A DNA stretch of 64,000 nt, taken from the NCBI GenBank assembly GCA_030345135.1, contig CP128386.1, positions 2,247,256 to 2,311,255 of the forward strand, read 5' to 3'. The DNA is from Chitinophagaceae bacterium DXS. GTDB lineage: Bacteria > Bacteroidota > Bacteroidia > Chitinophagales > Chitinophagaceae. Shown in pieces: positions 7,335 to 16,213 of this stretch. The notes beneath the pieces are model-generated. The model saw only the letters and a list, made by a program, of their open reading frames with translations. It was not told the DNA's origin and made no database searches. The translations under genes and the position numbers were made by a program. Numbering within the stretch: the first letter of the stretch is position 1; every line of letters starts with the position of its first letter.

Positions 7335-8556
7335 CCTTATAGTCAAGAGGAAGCATTGTTCCCATTTTGTCGTGCCAGCCCCAGTACCCGGAACTCATAA
7401 GATCCTGGGAATCGTAATATGATCCATTGCTTTGAATTTTTACCGGTCTGTTATTAATAAGCGTTATGGCTGAGGTAATATAGGGATCAGCCGTAACGCC
7501 CAGCCGTCCTTCATAATAGCCTGGCTCTTCTTTTTTAGCAGGATAAGTGACCAACAAATAATCTTTAAAATCCATCACCGCGGTTACGTCATTTTCAGCA
7601 TAAGCAATTGTTTCCGCCTTAATAACTTCCGGATGGAGCACTTCAATAACGTCTTTCTGCTGCAAAACTTCTTTATAGTATTTTAAAGTGTCAGGTGGCA
7701 ACTGTTCTTCCATATCGTTTGATACCTGCTTAACGCCATGCTTATCAACAACTACGCGAATATAAAAGTCCTGCACGGCGCGGACACGTTGCTTTTCCAG
7801 GTTAGGCAGTTTTTCAAGGCGGCGCATTTCAAATCCAAATTCCGGCACTTTATTTCTGTACATGGCGCGCATAAACTGAAGCATGGAACCATAATAAGCA
7901 TTGGACCTGTTCGCTTTCCATTTTTTTATCTTGGCTTTTCCTCCTTTCATTTCTGTAAAGAGTGGATAGCCGGCATACAAAACATATCCTGATTTAAAAT
8001 CTGATGAAAACTTTATCAAATCATATCTTATCGTATAACCCAGTGATCTGTTTTCAATGATCAAAGGCTCCATCGCATATGCTGTAAGCTGATCCTTTTG
8101 TTTAAAATACCTGAAACGAACTGCTTTATAGTTTTTAATGGTGCAGCCTTTTGCAATATCGGAGGTACCAATAAAATTTTCGAGGAATAAACGCCCCCAT
8201 TTCTCCCAACCGTCTTTTTCGTATGTACCTACAACAACTTCTTCCAGTTCATTTACTTTGGGCACGAGGGAAAAATTCTGCTGGTCAGAAACATTCATCG
8301 CAATATTTGCGGCCGTGGTTTCATATCCTACTATAGAAGCAATTAGTTCAAAATTGTTAATCGTAACCTGGTTTATTACATATTCTCCTTTGGAATTTGT
8401 AACCGCGCCGGCAGATGTATTGGCGATGTATACACTTACACCCGATAATGGTTGCCCGGTTTGTTTATCCGTTACTTTTCCGCTTAGTGTTTTCTGGCAA
8501 AAGCTTATGTTCCATAACAGCAAAGAATATATGAAACCAACGATTTTAAACTTCAT
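7327..8556 (-). CDS. Exported CarboxypepD_reg-like domain protein
   Basis: 409 residues. A signal peptide (ending near SFCQ) is followed by a carboxypeptidase regulatory-like beta-sandwich (about 22-105: LSGKVTDKQTGQPLSGVSVY, then NSKGEYVI) of the type found at the front of Bacteroidota TonB-linked proteins. The remaining 300 residues are conserved-looking but have no motif I can name, and no plug or barrel is evident, so it is not a TonB receptor. It is probably envelope-located. The final codons and TGA fall inside an AGCTATCAGC repeat, suggesting the 3' end was reshaped. Single gene; function unknown. Confidence 0.75.
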   Translation of the reverse strand: MKFKIVGFIYSLLLWNISFCQKTLSGKVTDKQTGQPLSGVSVYIANTSAGAVTNSKGEYVINQVTINNFELIASIVGYETTAANIAMNVSDQQNFSLVPKVNELEEVVVGTYEKDGWEKWGRLFLENFIGTSDIAKGCTIKNYKAVRFRYFKQKDQLTAYAMEPLIIENRSLGYTIRYDLIKFSSDFKSGYVLYAGYPLFTEMKGGKAKIKKWKANRSNAYYGSMLQFMRAMYRNKVPEFGFEMRRLEKLPNLEKQRVRAVQDFYIRVVVDKHGVKQVSNDMEEQLPPDTLKYYKEVLQQKDVIEVLHPEVIKAETIAYAENDVTAVMDFKDYLLVTYPAKKEEPGYYEGRLGVTADPYITSAITLINNRPVKIQSNGSYYDSQDLMSSGYWGWHDKMGTMLPLDYKEQ

Positions 8557-8608
8557 TTGCCGAATATAATTATTTATAACTAAAAACTTAGTTATTCGGG
8601 AAATAAAT

Positions 8609-8631
8609 AAACCGGTCGTGGTGACCGGTTT
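8609..8631 (-). terminator. Hairpin terminator downstream of lysC
   Basis: A 9-bp perfect stem AAACCGGTC/GACCGGTTT with a 5-nt loop is followed on the minus strand by ATTTATTT. A closely similar stem serves ssb at 11766-11785. It is 170 nt from the lysC stop and upstream of the CarboxypepD_reg gene. Confidence 0.65.
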
Positions 8632-8650
8632 ACTTTTTATCGTCTAGAGC

Positions 8651-8803
8651 AAAGTCAAAATTAAAAAGTAAAAATTCAAAATTTCTAATCTTAATCTTCC
8701 TAACTATTTCCAAAACGTCAAACGCTTATCCTTCGCTCCAATTAACGTATTACGTATAACGTACAACTTATAACCTCTTCGCTCCTCTTTTTACTTTTGA
8801 ATT
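8651..8803. repeat. AAAAGT-family inverted pair with ACGTATAACG insert
   Basis: A run of AAAAGTAAAAAT-type words at 8651-8690 and its inverse at 8784-8803, which begins directly after the lysC stop. Between them, 8740-8775 carries an ACGTATAACGTA-type array; its bases 8752-8774 are identical to 57583-57605, 49 kb away. Confidence 0.8.
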
Positions 8804-10121
8804 ACAATCCAAACACACCACTATTAATTTTCTGCAGCATTTCCTTCTTATGGCTTGCAGGAACCAAAAGCGAAATATTGTGCCTGCTTCCGCCGTAGCT
8901 TACCATCCTTACAGGAACACCTTTGATGGCATCAAATAATTTCATCAGCACATCCTGTGTTTCTGCGATTTCATTTCCTACAATGGAAACTATTGTCTGA
9001 TCAGTATCCACTTCAACATTGCCAAATGGTTCTAATTCTTTAACAATAGCATCGAGGTGTGCTGCATTATCTATTGTTACAGATACAGCCACTTCAGAAG
9101 TTGTGATCATATCTATTGGCGTGCGGTATTTTTCAAACACTTCAAACACTTTTCTCAAAAAGCCATAAGCCAGCAACATGCGGCTGCTCTTGATGTTGAT
9201 AGCAATAATGCCATCTTTTGCAGCAACTGCTTTAACACCTACGCTTTTTGCATCCTGCTCAATAGTTGTACCTTTTGCTTCAGGCTGCATGGTGTTTAAT
9301 AATTTCACCGGCACTTTAGTTTGTTGTGCGGGCCAGATACATGTAGGATGCAGGATCTTCGCGCCGAAGTAAGCCAATTCTGCAGCTTCATCAAAACTCA
9401 GGGTTTCGATGGGTTTTGTTTTATCAACTACACGGGGATCGTTGTTGTGCATGCCATCAATATCTGTCCATATTTCACAAACAGATCCGTGAATTGCTGC
9501 AGCAACAAGTGAAGCTGTGTAATCACTACCACCACGTTTCAGGTTGTCAACTTCTCCCCTTGAATTGCGGCAGATGTAGCCCTGCGTGATAAATAATTTC
9601 TTTGCTGCATTTTGCTTTAATAAAGCAGAAAGCTTGCCGCTGATGACTGACAACTGCGGCTCTTCATTTGCATCTATGCTCATGAACTCCAACGCAGGCA
9701 ATAGCAGGTGATCAATTTTATTTTCTTCCAGGTAAACAGAGAACAGCTTGGTGCTCATTAATTCACCCTGGGCAAGAATATCTTTATTCAGCGCATCGCT
9801 GAAAGAGATCTTTAAAATGATATTCAGGAATTCAAAATGTTCTGTAACAACTTCATTAGCCTTTGCACGTGATTCTTCAGAACTAACAAGATCTAATACA
9901 AAATTGCGGTAGTGAGCCTCAAGCTCATCGATCTTTCGTTTGGCTTCGTCACGTTGCTGGTTAGCTAAACTGTCACTAATGGAAACCAGGGCATTAGTGG
10001 TTCCGCTTAAAGCGCTCAGCACAACAATTGTTGGCTCATCATCTTTTGTGATGAGTTGTGCTACCTGTCGCATACGTTCCGGCTTACCAACGCTGGTGCC
10101 GCCAAACTTCATTACTTTCAT
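8802..10121 (-). CDS. lysC: Aspartate kinase (monofunctional)
   Basis: Phosphorylates aspartate, the first step to lysine, threonine, methionine and diaminopimelate. The 439-residue protein has the amino-acid-kinase fold: KFGGTSVGK at residues 4-12, FITQGYICRN and the RGGSDYTASL substrate motif near residue 197. Two ACT repeats follow (about 300-439), implying feedback control by an end-product amino acid. No homoserine dehydrogenase domain is fused, unlike ThrA. A perfect -7 box lies at 10170-10177. The stop is followed at once by a TTCAAAAGTAAAAAG repeat. Confidence 0.95.
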   Translation of the reverse strand: MKVMKFGGTSVGKPERMRQVAQLITKDDEPTIVVLSALSGTTNALVSISDSLANQQRDEAKRKIDELEAHYRNFVLDLVSSEESRAKANEVVTEHFEFLNIILKISFSDALNKDILAQGELMSTKLFSVYLEENKIDHLLLPALEFMSIDANEEPQLSVISGKLSALLKQNAAKKLFITQGYICRNSRGEVDNLKRGGSDYTASLVAAAIHGSVCEIWTDIDGMHNNDPRVVDKTKPIETLSFDEAAELAYFGAKILHPTCIWPAQQTKVPVKLLNTMQPEAKGTTIEQDAKSVGVKAVAAKDGIIAINIKSSRMLLAYGFLRKVFEVFEKYRTPIDMITTSEVAVSVTIDNAAHLDAIVKELEPFGNVEVDTDQTIVSIVGNEIAETQDVLMKLFDAIKGVPVRMVSYGGSRHNISLLVPASHKKEMLQKINSGVFGL

Positions 10122-10169
10122 AATACAAGCCTCTAAAGGCGTTTTGGGATGTTATAATTTTTTGAGCCG

Positions 10170-10177
10170 CAAAAATA
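10170..10177 (-). promoter_or_regulatory. -7 promoter box of lysC
   Basis: Minus-strand TATTTTTG matches TAnnTTTG exactly and is followed by GC, about 50 nt before the lysC ATG. The region where a -33 box should lie is taken by the start of the CACGGAGG repeat block. Confidence 0.45.
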
Positions 10178-10194
10178 TAGGATTTTTTTTGAAA

Positions 10195-10501
10195 CACGGA
10201 GGCGGGAAAACCACGGAGGCACGGCGACACAGGGAAACACGAAGATTTTTTGCCACAAAGGCGCTAAGGCGCAAAGAAGCACAAAGGTTTTGAAACACGG
10301 TGGCACGGTGGCACAGGGAAACGCGAAGGCTCATTTTGAAACACGAAGACACGGAGGAAGCGAAGGAGCACAAAGAAGCCCGCTTACTTACACGGGCTTA
10401 AACGTAAAACGTATAACGTAAAACTTACAACCAGCCACACATCAGTTCTAAGCTTTAGGCTTTGGGCTTTAAGCTTTGGCCTATGGGCTTTAAGCCTTCA
10501 G
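10195..10501. repeat. Long composite repeat between lysC and Ldh-family gene
   Basis: This explains nearly all of the 368-nt gap. It holds CACGGAGGCACGG-type words (10195-10250 and 10289-10375), a CGCTAAGGCGCAAAG-type piece (10251-10288), an ACGTAAAACGTATAACG array (10398-10432) and a GGGCTTTAAGCTTTGG array (10449-10501) that contains the stop codon of the Ldh-family gene at 10490-10492. Confidence 0.8.
10376..10399 (-). terminator. Hairpin inside composite repeat, possible terminator
   Basis: A 7-bp stem AAGCCCG/CGGGCTT with a 10-nt loop, 90 nt after the Ldh-family gene; the following minus-strand tract is only CTTTG, so termination is uncertain. Confidence 0.45.
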
Positions 10502-11566
10502 CTCTATCCCCCACTTCTCGCCTACCAACTTCAATTCATCTACAACACTGTCTACCAAAGGAATGCCTTTTTTTATGCGGACTTCCTCCATTTCCCGTTC
10601 AGGATCGCCGGGGATCAATACTTTATCGTGACCGCTGGCGGGCTTTGCGTTTCTGAATCGACCAATCCAATTGTCCATATGGCTTTTAAATTCATCTGCG
10701 GGCCTGAATGCATCTACGCGCATGGCCCCGAAGAAATGTCCCAAACCTTCGCCCGGCATATTTTCCGGCATGGGGACATAAGCCGGGAACGGTGGCGCCC
10801 AGGGACCATAACTGGCACCGCTTAATACGGCAGAAAATATATCTACAATGCTACCTAAAGCGTATCCTTTATGAGAACCGTGCTCTCTGTCGCTACCCAA
10901 AGGCAGCAATGCACCACCCTGCTTTAATTCGTTTGCGTTTGTGGATGGCTCGCCGGATTTATCCTGCACCCAACCCAATGGAGCATCTGCATTTTTACGC
11001 TGTAATATTTCAAGCTTACCGTTGGCTGCAGTTGTTGTTGCAAAATCTGCAACAAACGGCGGCTGTTGATTTGCCGGGATAGCAACAGCAATGGGATTGG
11101 TTCCCAGCATTCTTTCAACACTGAAAGTGGGCGCCACCAACGCACTGGCATTTGTCATGGCCATACCAATCATGTCATGTTGCAGAGCCTGCATGGCGTG
11201 ATATCCGGCAATTCCAAAATGATTACTGTTCTTCACGCTCACCCAACCCGTACCTGCAATCTTTGCTTTGTCAATAGCCACCTGCATAGCAAATGGCGCT
11301 ACTACGAGCCCGAGACCTTTATCTCCATCAACAACTGCCGTAGAAGGAGTTTCATGCACTATCTTAATATCAGGAGTTGCATTTACACGACCCGCTTCCC
11401 ACAGACGAACATACCCTGTAAGTCTTGCCACACCATGGCTGTCAATTCCTCTTATATCTGCTGACAGTAACACTTTTGTCGCAATGGTCGCGTGTTTATC
11501 AGAACAACCTATCGCTTTAAAAACTGCATATGTAAAATCAAACAACCGATCGTAAGCTATAATCAC
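10490..11566 (-). CDS. Malate/L-lactate dehydrogenase-like (Ldh_2) oxidoreductase
   Basis: NAD(P)-dependent 2-oxoacid reductase of the Ldh_2 family (YlbC, ComC, malate/sulfolactate dehydrogenases); the true substrate cannot be told from sequence. The 358 residues match the family. Typical segments: DIRGIDSHGVARL near residue 34 (catalytic His region), NSNHFGIAGYHA, MAMTNASALVAP, MLGTNPIAVAIP and GSHKGYALG. The start at 11566 gives the usual MIIAYDRLFDF. It is a single gene between ssb and lysC. Its stop TAA falls inside a GGGCTTTAAGC repeat, so the last codons may be repeat-derived. Confidence 0.88.
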   Translation of the reverse strand: MIIAYDRLFDFTYAVFKAIGCSDKHATIATKVLLSADIRGIDSHGVARLTGYVRLWEAGRVNATPDIKIVHETPSTAVVDGDKGLGLVVAPFAMQVAIDKAKIAGTGWVSVKNSNHFGIAGYHAMQALQHDMIGMAMTNASALVAPTFSVERMLGTNPIAVAIPANQQPPFVADFATTTAANGKLEILQRKNADAPLGWVQDKSGEPSTNANELKQGGALLPLGSDREHGSHKGYALGSIVDIFSAVLSGASYGPWAPPFPAYVPMPENMPGEGLGHFFGAMRVDAFRPADEFKSHMDNWIGRFRNAKPASGHDKVLIPGDPEREMEEVRIKKGIPLVDSVVDELKLVGEKWGIELKA

Positions 11567-11600
11567 TTCAACACATTTTTAGTGGAACGCAAGATAGGAT

Positions 11601-11910
11601 TAAGTCAAAAGTAAAAAGTAAAAAATCCCCGCCTGACCAGTCGGGCAGGAAAAACAATGGCAGTCAGTCCTACTATTATCTCACATCAATAGAGGGCTTA
11701 TTATTTGCGCAATTCTTGCTCTAATTAAAATATAACCCCTTTTTATTCAGCAATGCGCACAAAAAAACCGGTCATGTGACCGGTTAAACTAGTGTCATGT
11801 CAACAGTAAATTGTTCAAGCTGATTAAAAAACAATCAACAGGATTGCATTTGATCGTTTTCCTGCCCGACTGGTCAGGCGGGGAATTTTGACTTTTTACT
11901 TTTGACTTAA
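11601..11910. repeat. 54-nt inverted arms framing the ssb-Ldh gap (MITE-like)
   Basis: Arms at 11601-11654 and 11857-11910 are inverted copies, with 28 identical bases in the GC-rich part (11627-11654) and near identity in the AAAAGTAAAAAGT part. Each arm joins an AAAAGT tandem to a hairpin module with ends CCCCGCC and CAGG. The 202-nt spacer holds the ssb terminator and no gene. This accounts for the 360-nt gap; the first arm is 34 nt from the Ldh-family start and the last 16 nt from the ssb stop. Confidence 0.85.
11766..11785 (-). terminator. Intrinsic terminator of ssb
   Basis: An 8-bp stem AACCGGTC/GACCGGTT with loop ATGT is followed on the minus strand by TTTTTGTG. It lies inside the inverted arm pair at 11601-11910. 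Confidence 0.8.
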
Positions 11911-11926
11911 CACCAACGTTCTATAT

Positions 11927-12373
11927 TTAGAATGGAAGATCGTCTGCAGGTTCATTCAGCTGGCTGGATGACGGTGGTGCCGAAACATGCTGCGGAGCCG
12001 CACTGTACGAGGGACCAGAATTATAAGAAGAACCACCTTCACCATCAGAAGACCTTGTTCCTAACAACTGAACGTTAGATATTCTCAGGCTCAGGGAAGC
12101 GCCCTGTCTGCCATCCTGTGTGCTGTATGTTCTGATATCAGGTGCACCCTCCACATATACTTGTGTGCCTTTTTTAAGATAAGGGGCAATGGCTGTTCTG
12201 TCAGTCCAGTAAGCACATTCTACCCAAATTGTTTTATCTTTTTGGTTACCCTGGGCGTCTCTGAATTTTTCTGTATGAGCCACGCTGAAATTGATTACAC
12301 TTTTGCCGTTCACATTATTCACCACGCAGTCCTTTCCAAGATTTCCAATTACTTGCAGTTTTATCATATTCAA
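11927..12373 (-). CDS. ssb: Single-stranded DNA-binding protein
   Basis: Coats single-stranded DNA in replication, repair and recombination. At 148 residues it is short but complete: OB fold (about 1-105, with IGNLGKDCVV and FSVAHTEKF), a Ser/Pro/Gly-rich linker and the conserved acidic tip DDLPF that docks partner proteins. It starts at the ATG at 12373. It is not next to mutY or other ssb partners here. It is probably the housekeeping copy because it retains the tip and no plasmid or phage genes adjoin it, but a second copy elsewhere cannot be excluded. Confidence 0.94.
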   Translation of the reverse strand: MNMIKLQVIGNLGKDCVVNNVNGKSVINFSVAHTEKFRDAQGNQKDKTIWVECAYWTDRTAIAPYLKKGTQVYVEGAPDIRTYSTQDGRQGASLSLRISNVQLLGTRSSDGEGGSSYNSGPSYSAAPQHVSAPPSSSQLNEPADDLPF

Positions 12374-12600
12374 ATTTTTTACACTGTAATGTTACAAATA
12401 AAGACAATTAATTTCACAATATAAAGAAACTATTAATTTTTGCTATGACGAACTATATGAAGGTTAAAATCCCAATAACAGCATTAAAATAATTATATGT
12501 AATTAATTGATTTTAATTAAATATAAATAATTAGTGCATTTTTTTCTTAATCCGAAAACCCACTGTCACCTTCTTAATTCCGGCTCTGGAACTTATGATC

Positions 12601-12608
12601 TATCTTTG
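12601..12608 (+). promoter_or_regulatory. -7 promoter box of mnmA
   Basis: TATCTTTG is a perfect match to TAnnTTTG, 30 nt before the ATG at 12639. It excludes the upstream in-frame ATG at 12534 as start. Confidence 0.7.
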
Positions 12609-12638
12609 CACGAATTTTTCTCTAAAAAATCTTATAAT

Positions 12639-13742
12639 ATGAGCCGTAAAGGAAAAGTCCTGGTAGCAATGAGTGGCGGTATTGACAGTACCGTTACGGC
12701 TCTCATGCTGAATGAACAGGGCTATGAAGTTGTGGGCATTACCATGAAAACATGGGACTATGCTTCAAGCGGTGGTGGACATAAGGAAACAGGTTGCTGT
12801 AACCTCGATAGCTTTAATGATGCAAGGCAAGCCGCAGTACAACACGGGTTCCCACACTTTATTCTTGATATACGTGAAGAGTTTGGCGATTTCGTAATTG
12901 AAAACTTCGTCGATGAATACCTGGCTGGCCGTACGCCCAACCCATGCGTAATGTGCAATACGCATATTAAATGGAGAGCGTTACTAAAACGTGCCAATGC
13001 GCTTGGTTGTGATTTTATTGCGACAGGTCACTATGCCAATGTTTACCAGTCAGATAATGGCCGTTATGTGATCAGCAAAGGTTTAGACGAACTTAAAGAT
13101 CAGAGTTATGTATTGTGGGGACTTGACCAGGAATTGTTGAGCAGAACAATTATGCCATTGGGCAAATACCGTAAGACAGAGATCCGTCAAATGGCACTTG
13201 ATTATGGTTATCCTGAACTGGCAAAAAAGAGCGAGAGTTATGAAATTTGTTTTGTTCCGGATAATGACTATCGCGGTTTCTTAAAACGTCGTGTTGACGG
13301 ACTTGAAGAAAAAGTGAATGGCGGATGGTTTGTTGATAAAACAGGAAAGAAGTTAGGCAAACATAAAGGTTATCCATTCTATACAATCGGTCAGCGCAAA
13401 GGACTTGAAATTGCCTTAGGCAAGCCCGCATACGTTACCAACATTAACCCTGAAACAAACACGGTTGTTTTGGGTGATGAAAGCGATCTGGAAAGCAACG
13501 ACATGCAGGTAAACAAAATCAACTGGATCAAGTATGATGGTATTACCGACGGCATGGAAGCAATAACCAGGATCCGTTATAAAGACAAGGGCGCGATCAG
13601 CAATTTATATAACAATGATGGCGGGTTACGCATCCGTTTTTATGAAAATGTAAAAAGCATTGCTCCGGGCCAAAGCGCAGTATTTTATGAAGGTGACGAA
13701 GTGATTGGCGGCGGCATTATTGATTACAGATCCGTTTTATAA
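12639..13742 (+). CDS. mnmA: tRNA-specific 2-thiouridylase
   Basis: Adds sulfur to uridine 34 of tRNA-Glu, -Gln and -Lys using ATP and a persulfide relay. With the start at 12639 it has 367 residues, the usual length. Motifs: the PP-loop SGGIDSTV near residue 13, the catalytic cysteine pair in NPCVMC (about residue 104) and SYEICFVPDNDYRGF (about 201-215), then the C-terminal beta-barrel tRNA domains. The promoter box at 12601 decides the start. The gene is convergent with the AraC-type gene, and the pair of AATTGAAAATTG arms lies between them. Confidence 0.95.
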   Translation: MSRKGKVLVAMSGGIDSTVTALMLNEQGYEVVGITMKTWDYASSGGGHKETGCCNLDSFNDARQAAVQHGFPHFILDIREEFGDFVIENFVDEYLAGRTPNPCVMCNTHIKWRALLKRANALGCDFIATGHYANVYQSDNGRYVISKGLDELKDQSYVLWGLDQELLSRTIMPLGKYRKTEIRQMALDYGYPELAKKSESYEICFVPDNDYRGFLKRRVDGLEEKVNGGWFVDKTGKKLGKHKGYPFYTIGQRKGLEIALGKPAYVTNINPETNTVVLGDESDLESNDMQVNKINWIKYDGITDGMEAITRIRYKDKGAISNLYNNDGGLRIRFYENVKSIAPGQSAVFYEGDEVIGGGIIDYRSVL

Positions 13743-13744
13743 TG

Positions 13745-13833
13745 GACAATTGAAAGTTGAAAATTGACAATGAATACAGAAGAAAATACGCTACCATCAT
13801 TTTCAATTGTCAACTTTCAATTTTCAATTATTC
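13745..13833. repeat. AATTGAAAATTGACAATT inverted pair, mnmA/AraC gap
   Basis: Arms 13748-13771 and 13806-13829 are inverted copies with two mismatches in 24. The left arm begins 5 nt after the mnmA stop; the right arm holds the TGA (13817-13819) and last codons of the AraC-type gene. The predicted hairpin has a 34-nt loop and may terminate transcription from both sides. Confidence 0.85.
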
Positions 13834-14650
13834 CTCGCACTCCCTTTTGCTTCATATATTCCGATGGCCGTGTGCCGATTATCTTATGAAACGTATTGCT
13901 GAACGTGGGCACACTATTGTAGCCAACCATATAGGCGGTCTCATTGACTGTTCGTTTTTCTTCCAACAATAATTGCAGCGCCTTCATCATTCTTTGCAAG
14001 GTGAAGAATTGAACAAAAGACATATTTAATTCCTGCTGAAATACACGCGCTAATGTCCGTTCGCTATATCCAAATTGCCTGGCCAGCGTTGCAAAGCGGA
14101 TATCCTCATCAATGTGTTGATAGAGATAACGGACAAGTTGTAGTAATCTTTCGCTTTTCGGATAAGGCAATGAAAGCGGTAAACTATAACTACTTATCTC
14201 AGGCAATATTGCTTTGATGGAATGAATGAAACTATACGCCACATCGTTTTCCGGCGGAATTTGTCCATGCCAGCGTCGCGTAAAAAAAAGCATTTCGAGC
14301 AGCAGATCATTGACCGGGTAAATGGCAATCTGCCTGTAAAAATCAGCCTCTTTTTCCGGCGGTGGAAAATACAGGTTACGCATCATTACATCAGGCGAAC
14401 TTGTGGTTATGCTGTGTAGTTTTCCGGGCGGGATCCACATGTAATGTCTTGCCGGCAGAAAGTAATTTTTTTCATCTGTAGTAATATGCACAATGCCGCC
14501 CTCAGTATACAAAAATTGTCCTTTAACATGTTTATGTGTGGGAACATGATTTTCGCCGGCTGCATTTCTTCCCACAAAATCATGATCACAATATATATTC
14601 TCCCCAATCTTGTCAACTTCTGTTAAATACCTGGTATGTGCGGGCTTCAT
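13817..14650 (-). CDS. AraC family transcriptional regulator
   Basis: 277 residues from the ATG at 14650. The N-terminal half is a cupin-like sensor (HVPTHKHVKGQFLYTEGG, then FLPARHYMWIPPG). The C-terminal half is an AraC-type double helix-turn-helix (about 170-265: FATLARQFGYSERTLARVF and ETAYMVGYNSVPTFSNTF). A longer reading starts with TTG at 14680, but the perfect -7 box at 14678-14685 overlaps it, so I use 14650. It is divergent from a TolC-HlyD-MFS operon and is its likely regulator, possibly in response to an exported compound. The final codons and TGA lie inside a repeat arm. Confidence 0.9.
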   Translation of the reverse strand: MKPAHTRYLTEVDKIGENIYCDHDFVGRNAAGENHVPTHKHVKGQFLYTEGGIVHITTDEKNYFLPARHYMWIPPGKLHSITTSSPDVMMRNLYFPPPEKEADFYRQIAIYPVNDLLLEMLFFTRRWHGQIPPENDVAYSFIHSIKAILPEISSYSLPLSLPYPKSERLLQLVRYLYQHIDEDIRFATLARQFGYSERTLARVFQQELNMSFVQFFTLQRMMKALQLLLEEKRTVNETAYMVGYNSVPTFSNTFHKIIGTRPSEYMKQKGVRGIIEN

Positions 14651-14677
14651 GGCAGAATTGAATAAATGTTTGACGTA

Positions 14678-14685
14678 CAAAGATA
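14678..14685 (-). promoter_or_regulatory. -7 promoter box of the AraC-type gene
   Basis: Minus-strand TATCTTTG matches TAnnTTTG exactly, 27 nt before the ATG at 14650. A weaker divergent box (GAACTTTG, 14708-14715) may serve the efflux operon. Confidence 0.6.
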
Positions 14686-14815
14686 ATTATGCCTGTGGAG
14701 AATGATGGAACTTTGTGTTGTGAAATTTACGATGATTCATGACACCATGCCCCACGTGCTCATCGCATAAGTCACCAATCACAGCCAACTGATTGCATTT
14801 CTCAAACACTCGATT

Positions 14816-16195
14816 ATGACGATTCGGAATAAAAGGTTACTCTGCATGAGTAACACTAAAATTTTTATGCTTATTATTTGCATGCTTGTTGTTGTTCTTC
14901 TCAGCAACAACACTGCCTTTTCACAGCATGAGGCTAAAATTACTTTGACACTGGAACATGCGATTCAAACCGCCAGGGAAAACAACAAGCATATAGCAAA
15001 GGCTGAGCTAAAAAAAGATATAGCAACACAAGAAGTGGATATTGCCAGGGACAGGCAACTGCCTGATCTCGACTTTCACACATCGTATGCACGGATCACC
15101 AATCTTACGGAATTCCACAACGGATACAGCAACAAAGAAGTCATCAAGGCTATTCCCGATATGTATGATGCAACCCTGAGCGCGAAAGTTCCCTTATATG
15201 CAGGTGGAAGAATTAAAACAGCGATCGAAAAATCAAATAAAGAAAAGGAACTATCAACCTTACAGGTTGAAAAAACAACCAACGATATTGAGATGGATGT
15301 TATTGGCACTTATCTCGGTATTTATAAGCTGATGTCCGTTCAACAAGTCATTAATGAGCAAATAAAAGAAGAACAAAAAAGATTAAGAGAAGTACAGGCG
15401 CTCAAACGGAATGGAGCTGTTACAAAGAACGAAATATTGCGTGCAGAGTTGCAACTAAATAACATGCAATTGTCGCTCATTACCAACCAAAAGAATATCA
15501 CCGTTGCCACGCATGACCTGCAAACCATATTAAATCTGTCTGAGGAAATGACGCTGGAACTCGACACGACCAATTTGCTGCAAATGCCTGCGCTTGAGGA
15601 TGCTTATGAAGCCTATTTGCAAAAAGCTTATCAAAAAGAAGATATGCGCATTGCTTTAAAGCACCAGGAGATTGCACTTGCTGAACGGAAAGAAGTAAAG
15701 GGTGGTTTTTATCCAACAGTAGGTTTATTCGGATCGTATGCTTATAAATATCCGGACTATATGTTATTTCCTCCGACACCTTATTTGTATAGTCTTGGAA
15801 TGATTGGCGTTGATGTGAATTTCAGCATTTCAAACCTGTACAAGAACAAAAAGAAAATGACAGTTGCCAATAAGCATGTAGCAGAAAGCCAGCTTGAAAC
15901 ATCTATCCTGAAAGATGAAATAACCGACAAAGTGTTTAAAGAATATCAGCAACTGAAGGAAATCAAAGAACGGATTCCGGTTACTGAAAAAGCTATTCAG
16001 CAGGCAGAGGAAAATTATCGTATCATCAAAGTGAAATACCTGAACCAACTGGCGTTGATTACGGATATTGTTGATGCAGACAATGCCTTGTTACAGGCAA
16101 GATTCAACAATGTCTCCGAAAAGATCGATGCACAAATGAAATTCTATCAGCTACTATACGCATCCGGCATGCTGGACCAAAACAAACTTAACTAA
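14816..16195 (+). CDS. TolC family outer membrane efflux protein
   Basis: Outer membrane exit duct of a tripartite exporter. 459 residues from the ATG at 14816 (449 if the ATG at 14846 is used); a signal peptide ends near AFSQ. The mature part starts with LTLEHAIQTARENN, the usual first helix, then shows two repeats of long amphipathic helices with short strands (LPDLDFHTSYARI and YPTVGLFGSYAYKY). Heptad-rich segments around 125-230 and 345-440 fit the TolC alpha-barrel. The HlyD-family gene starts 18 nt later and the MFS gene follows, so the three form one operon. Confidence 0.92.
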   Translation: MTIRNKRLLCMSNTKIFMLIICMLVVVLLSNNTAFSQHEAKITLTLEHAIQTARENNKHIAKAELKKDIATQEVDIARDRQLPDLDFHTSYARITNLTEFHNGYSNKEVIKAIPDMYDATLSAKVPLYAGGRIKTAIEKSNKEKELSTLQVEKTTNDIEMDVIGTYLGIYKLMSVQQVINEQIKEEQKRLREVQALKRNGAVTKNEILRAELQLNNMQLSLITNQKNITVATHDLQTILNLSEEMTLELDTTNLLQMPALEDAYEAYLQKAYQKEDMRIALKHQEIALAERKEVKGGFYPTVGLFGSYAYKYPDYMLFPPTPYLYSLGMIGVDVNFSISNLYKNKKKMTVANKHVAESQLETSILKDEITDKVFKEYQQLKEIKERIPVTEKAIQQAEENYRIIKVKYLNQLALITDIVDADNALLQARFNNVSEKIDAQMKFYQLLYASGMLDQNKLN

Positions 16196-16213
16196 ACACA
16201 ACACACGCATTAT

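Noticed and set aside
11601..11910. Inverted arms as ends of an insertion sequence
   Set aside because: The spacer of about 200 nt holds no transposase, no target-site duplication is evident and the same architecture recurs with unrelated arm sequences.
14651..14680. TTG start of the AraC-type gene at 14680
   Set aside because: It overlaps a perfect -7 promoter box, so the ATG at 14650 is preferred.
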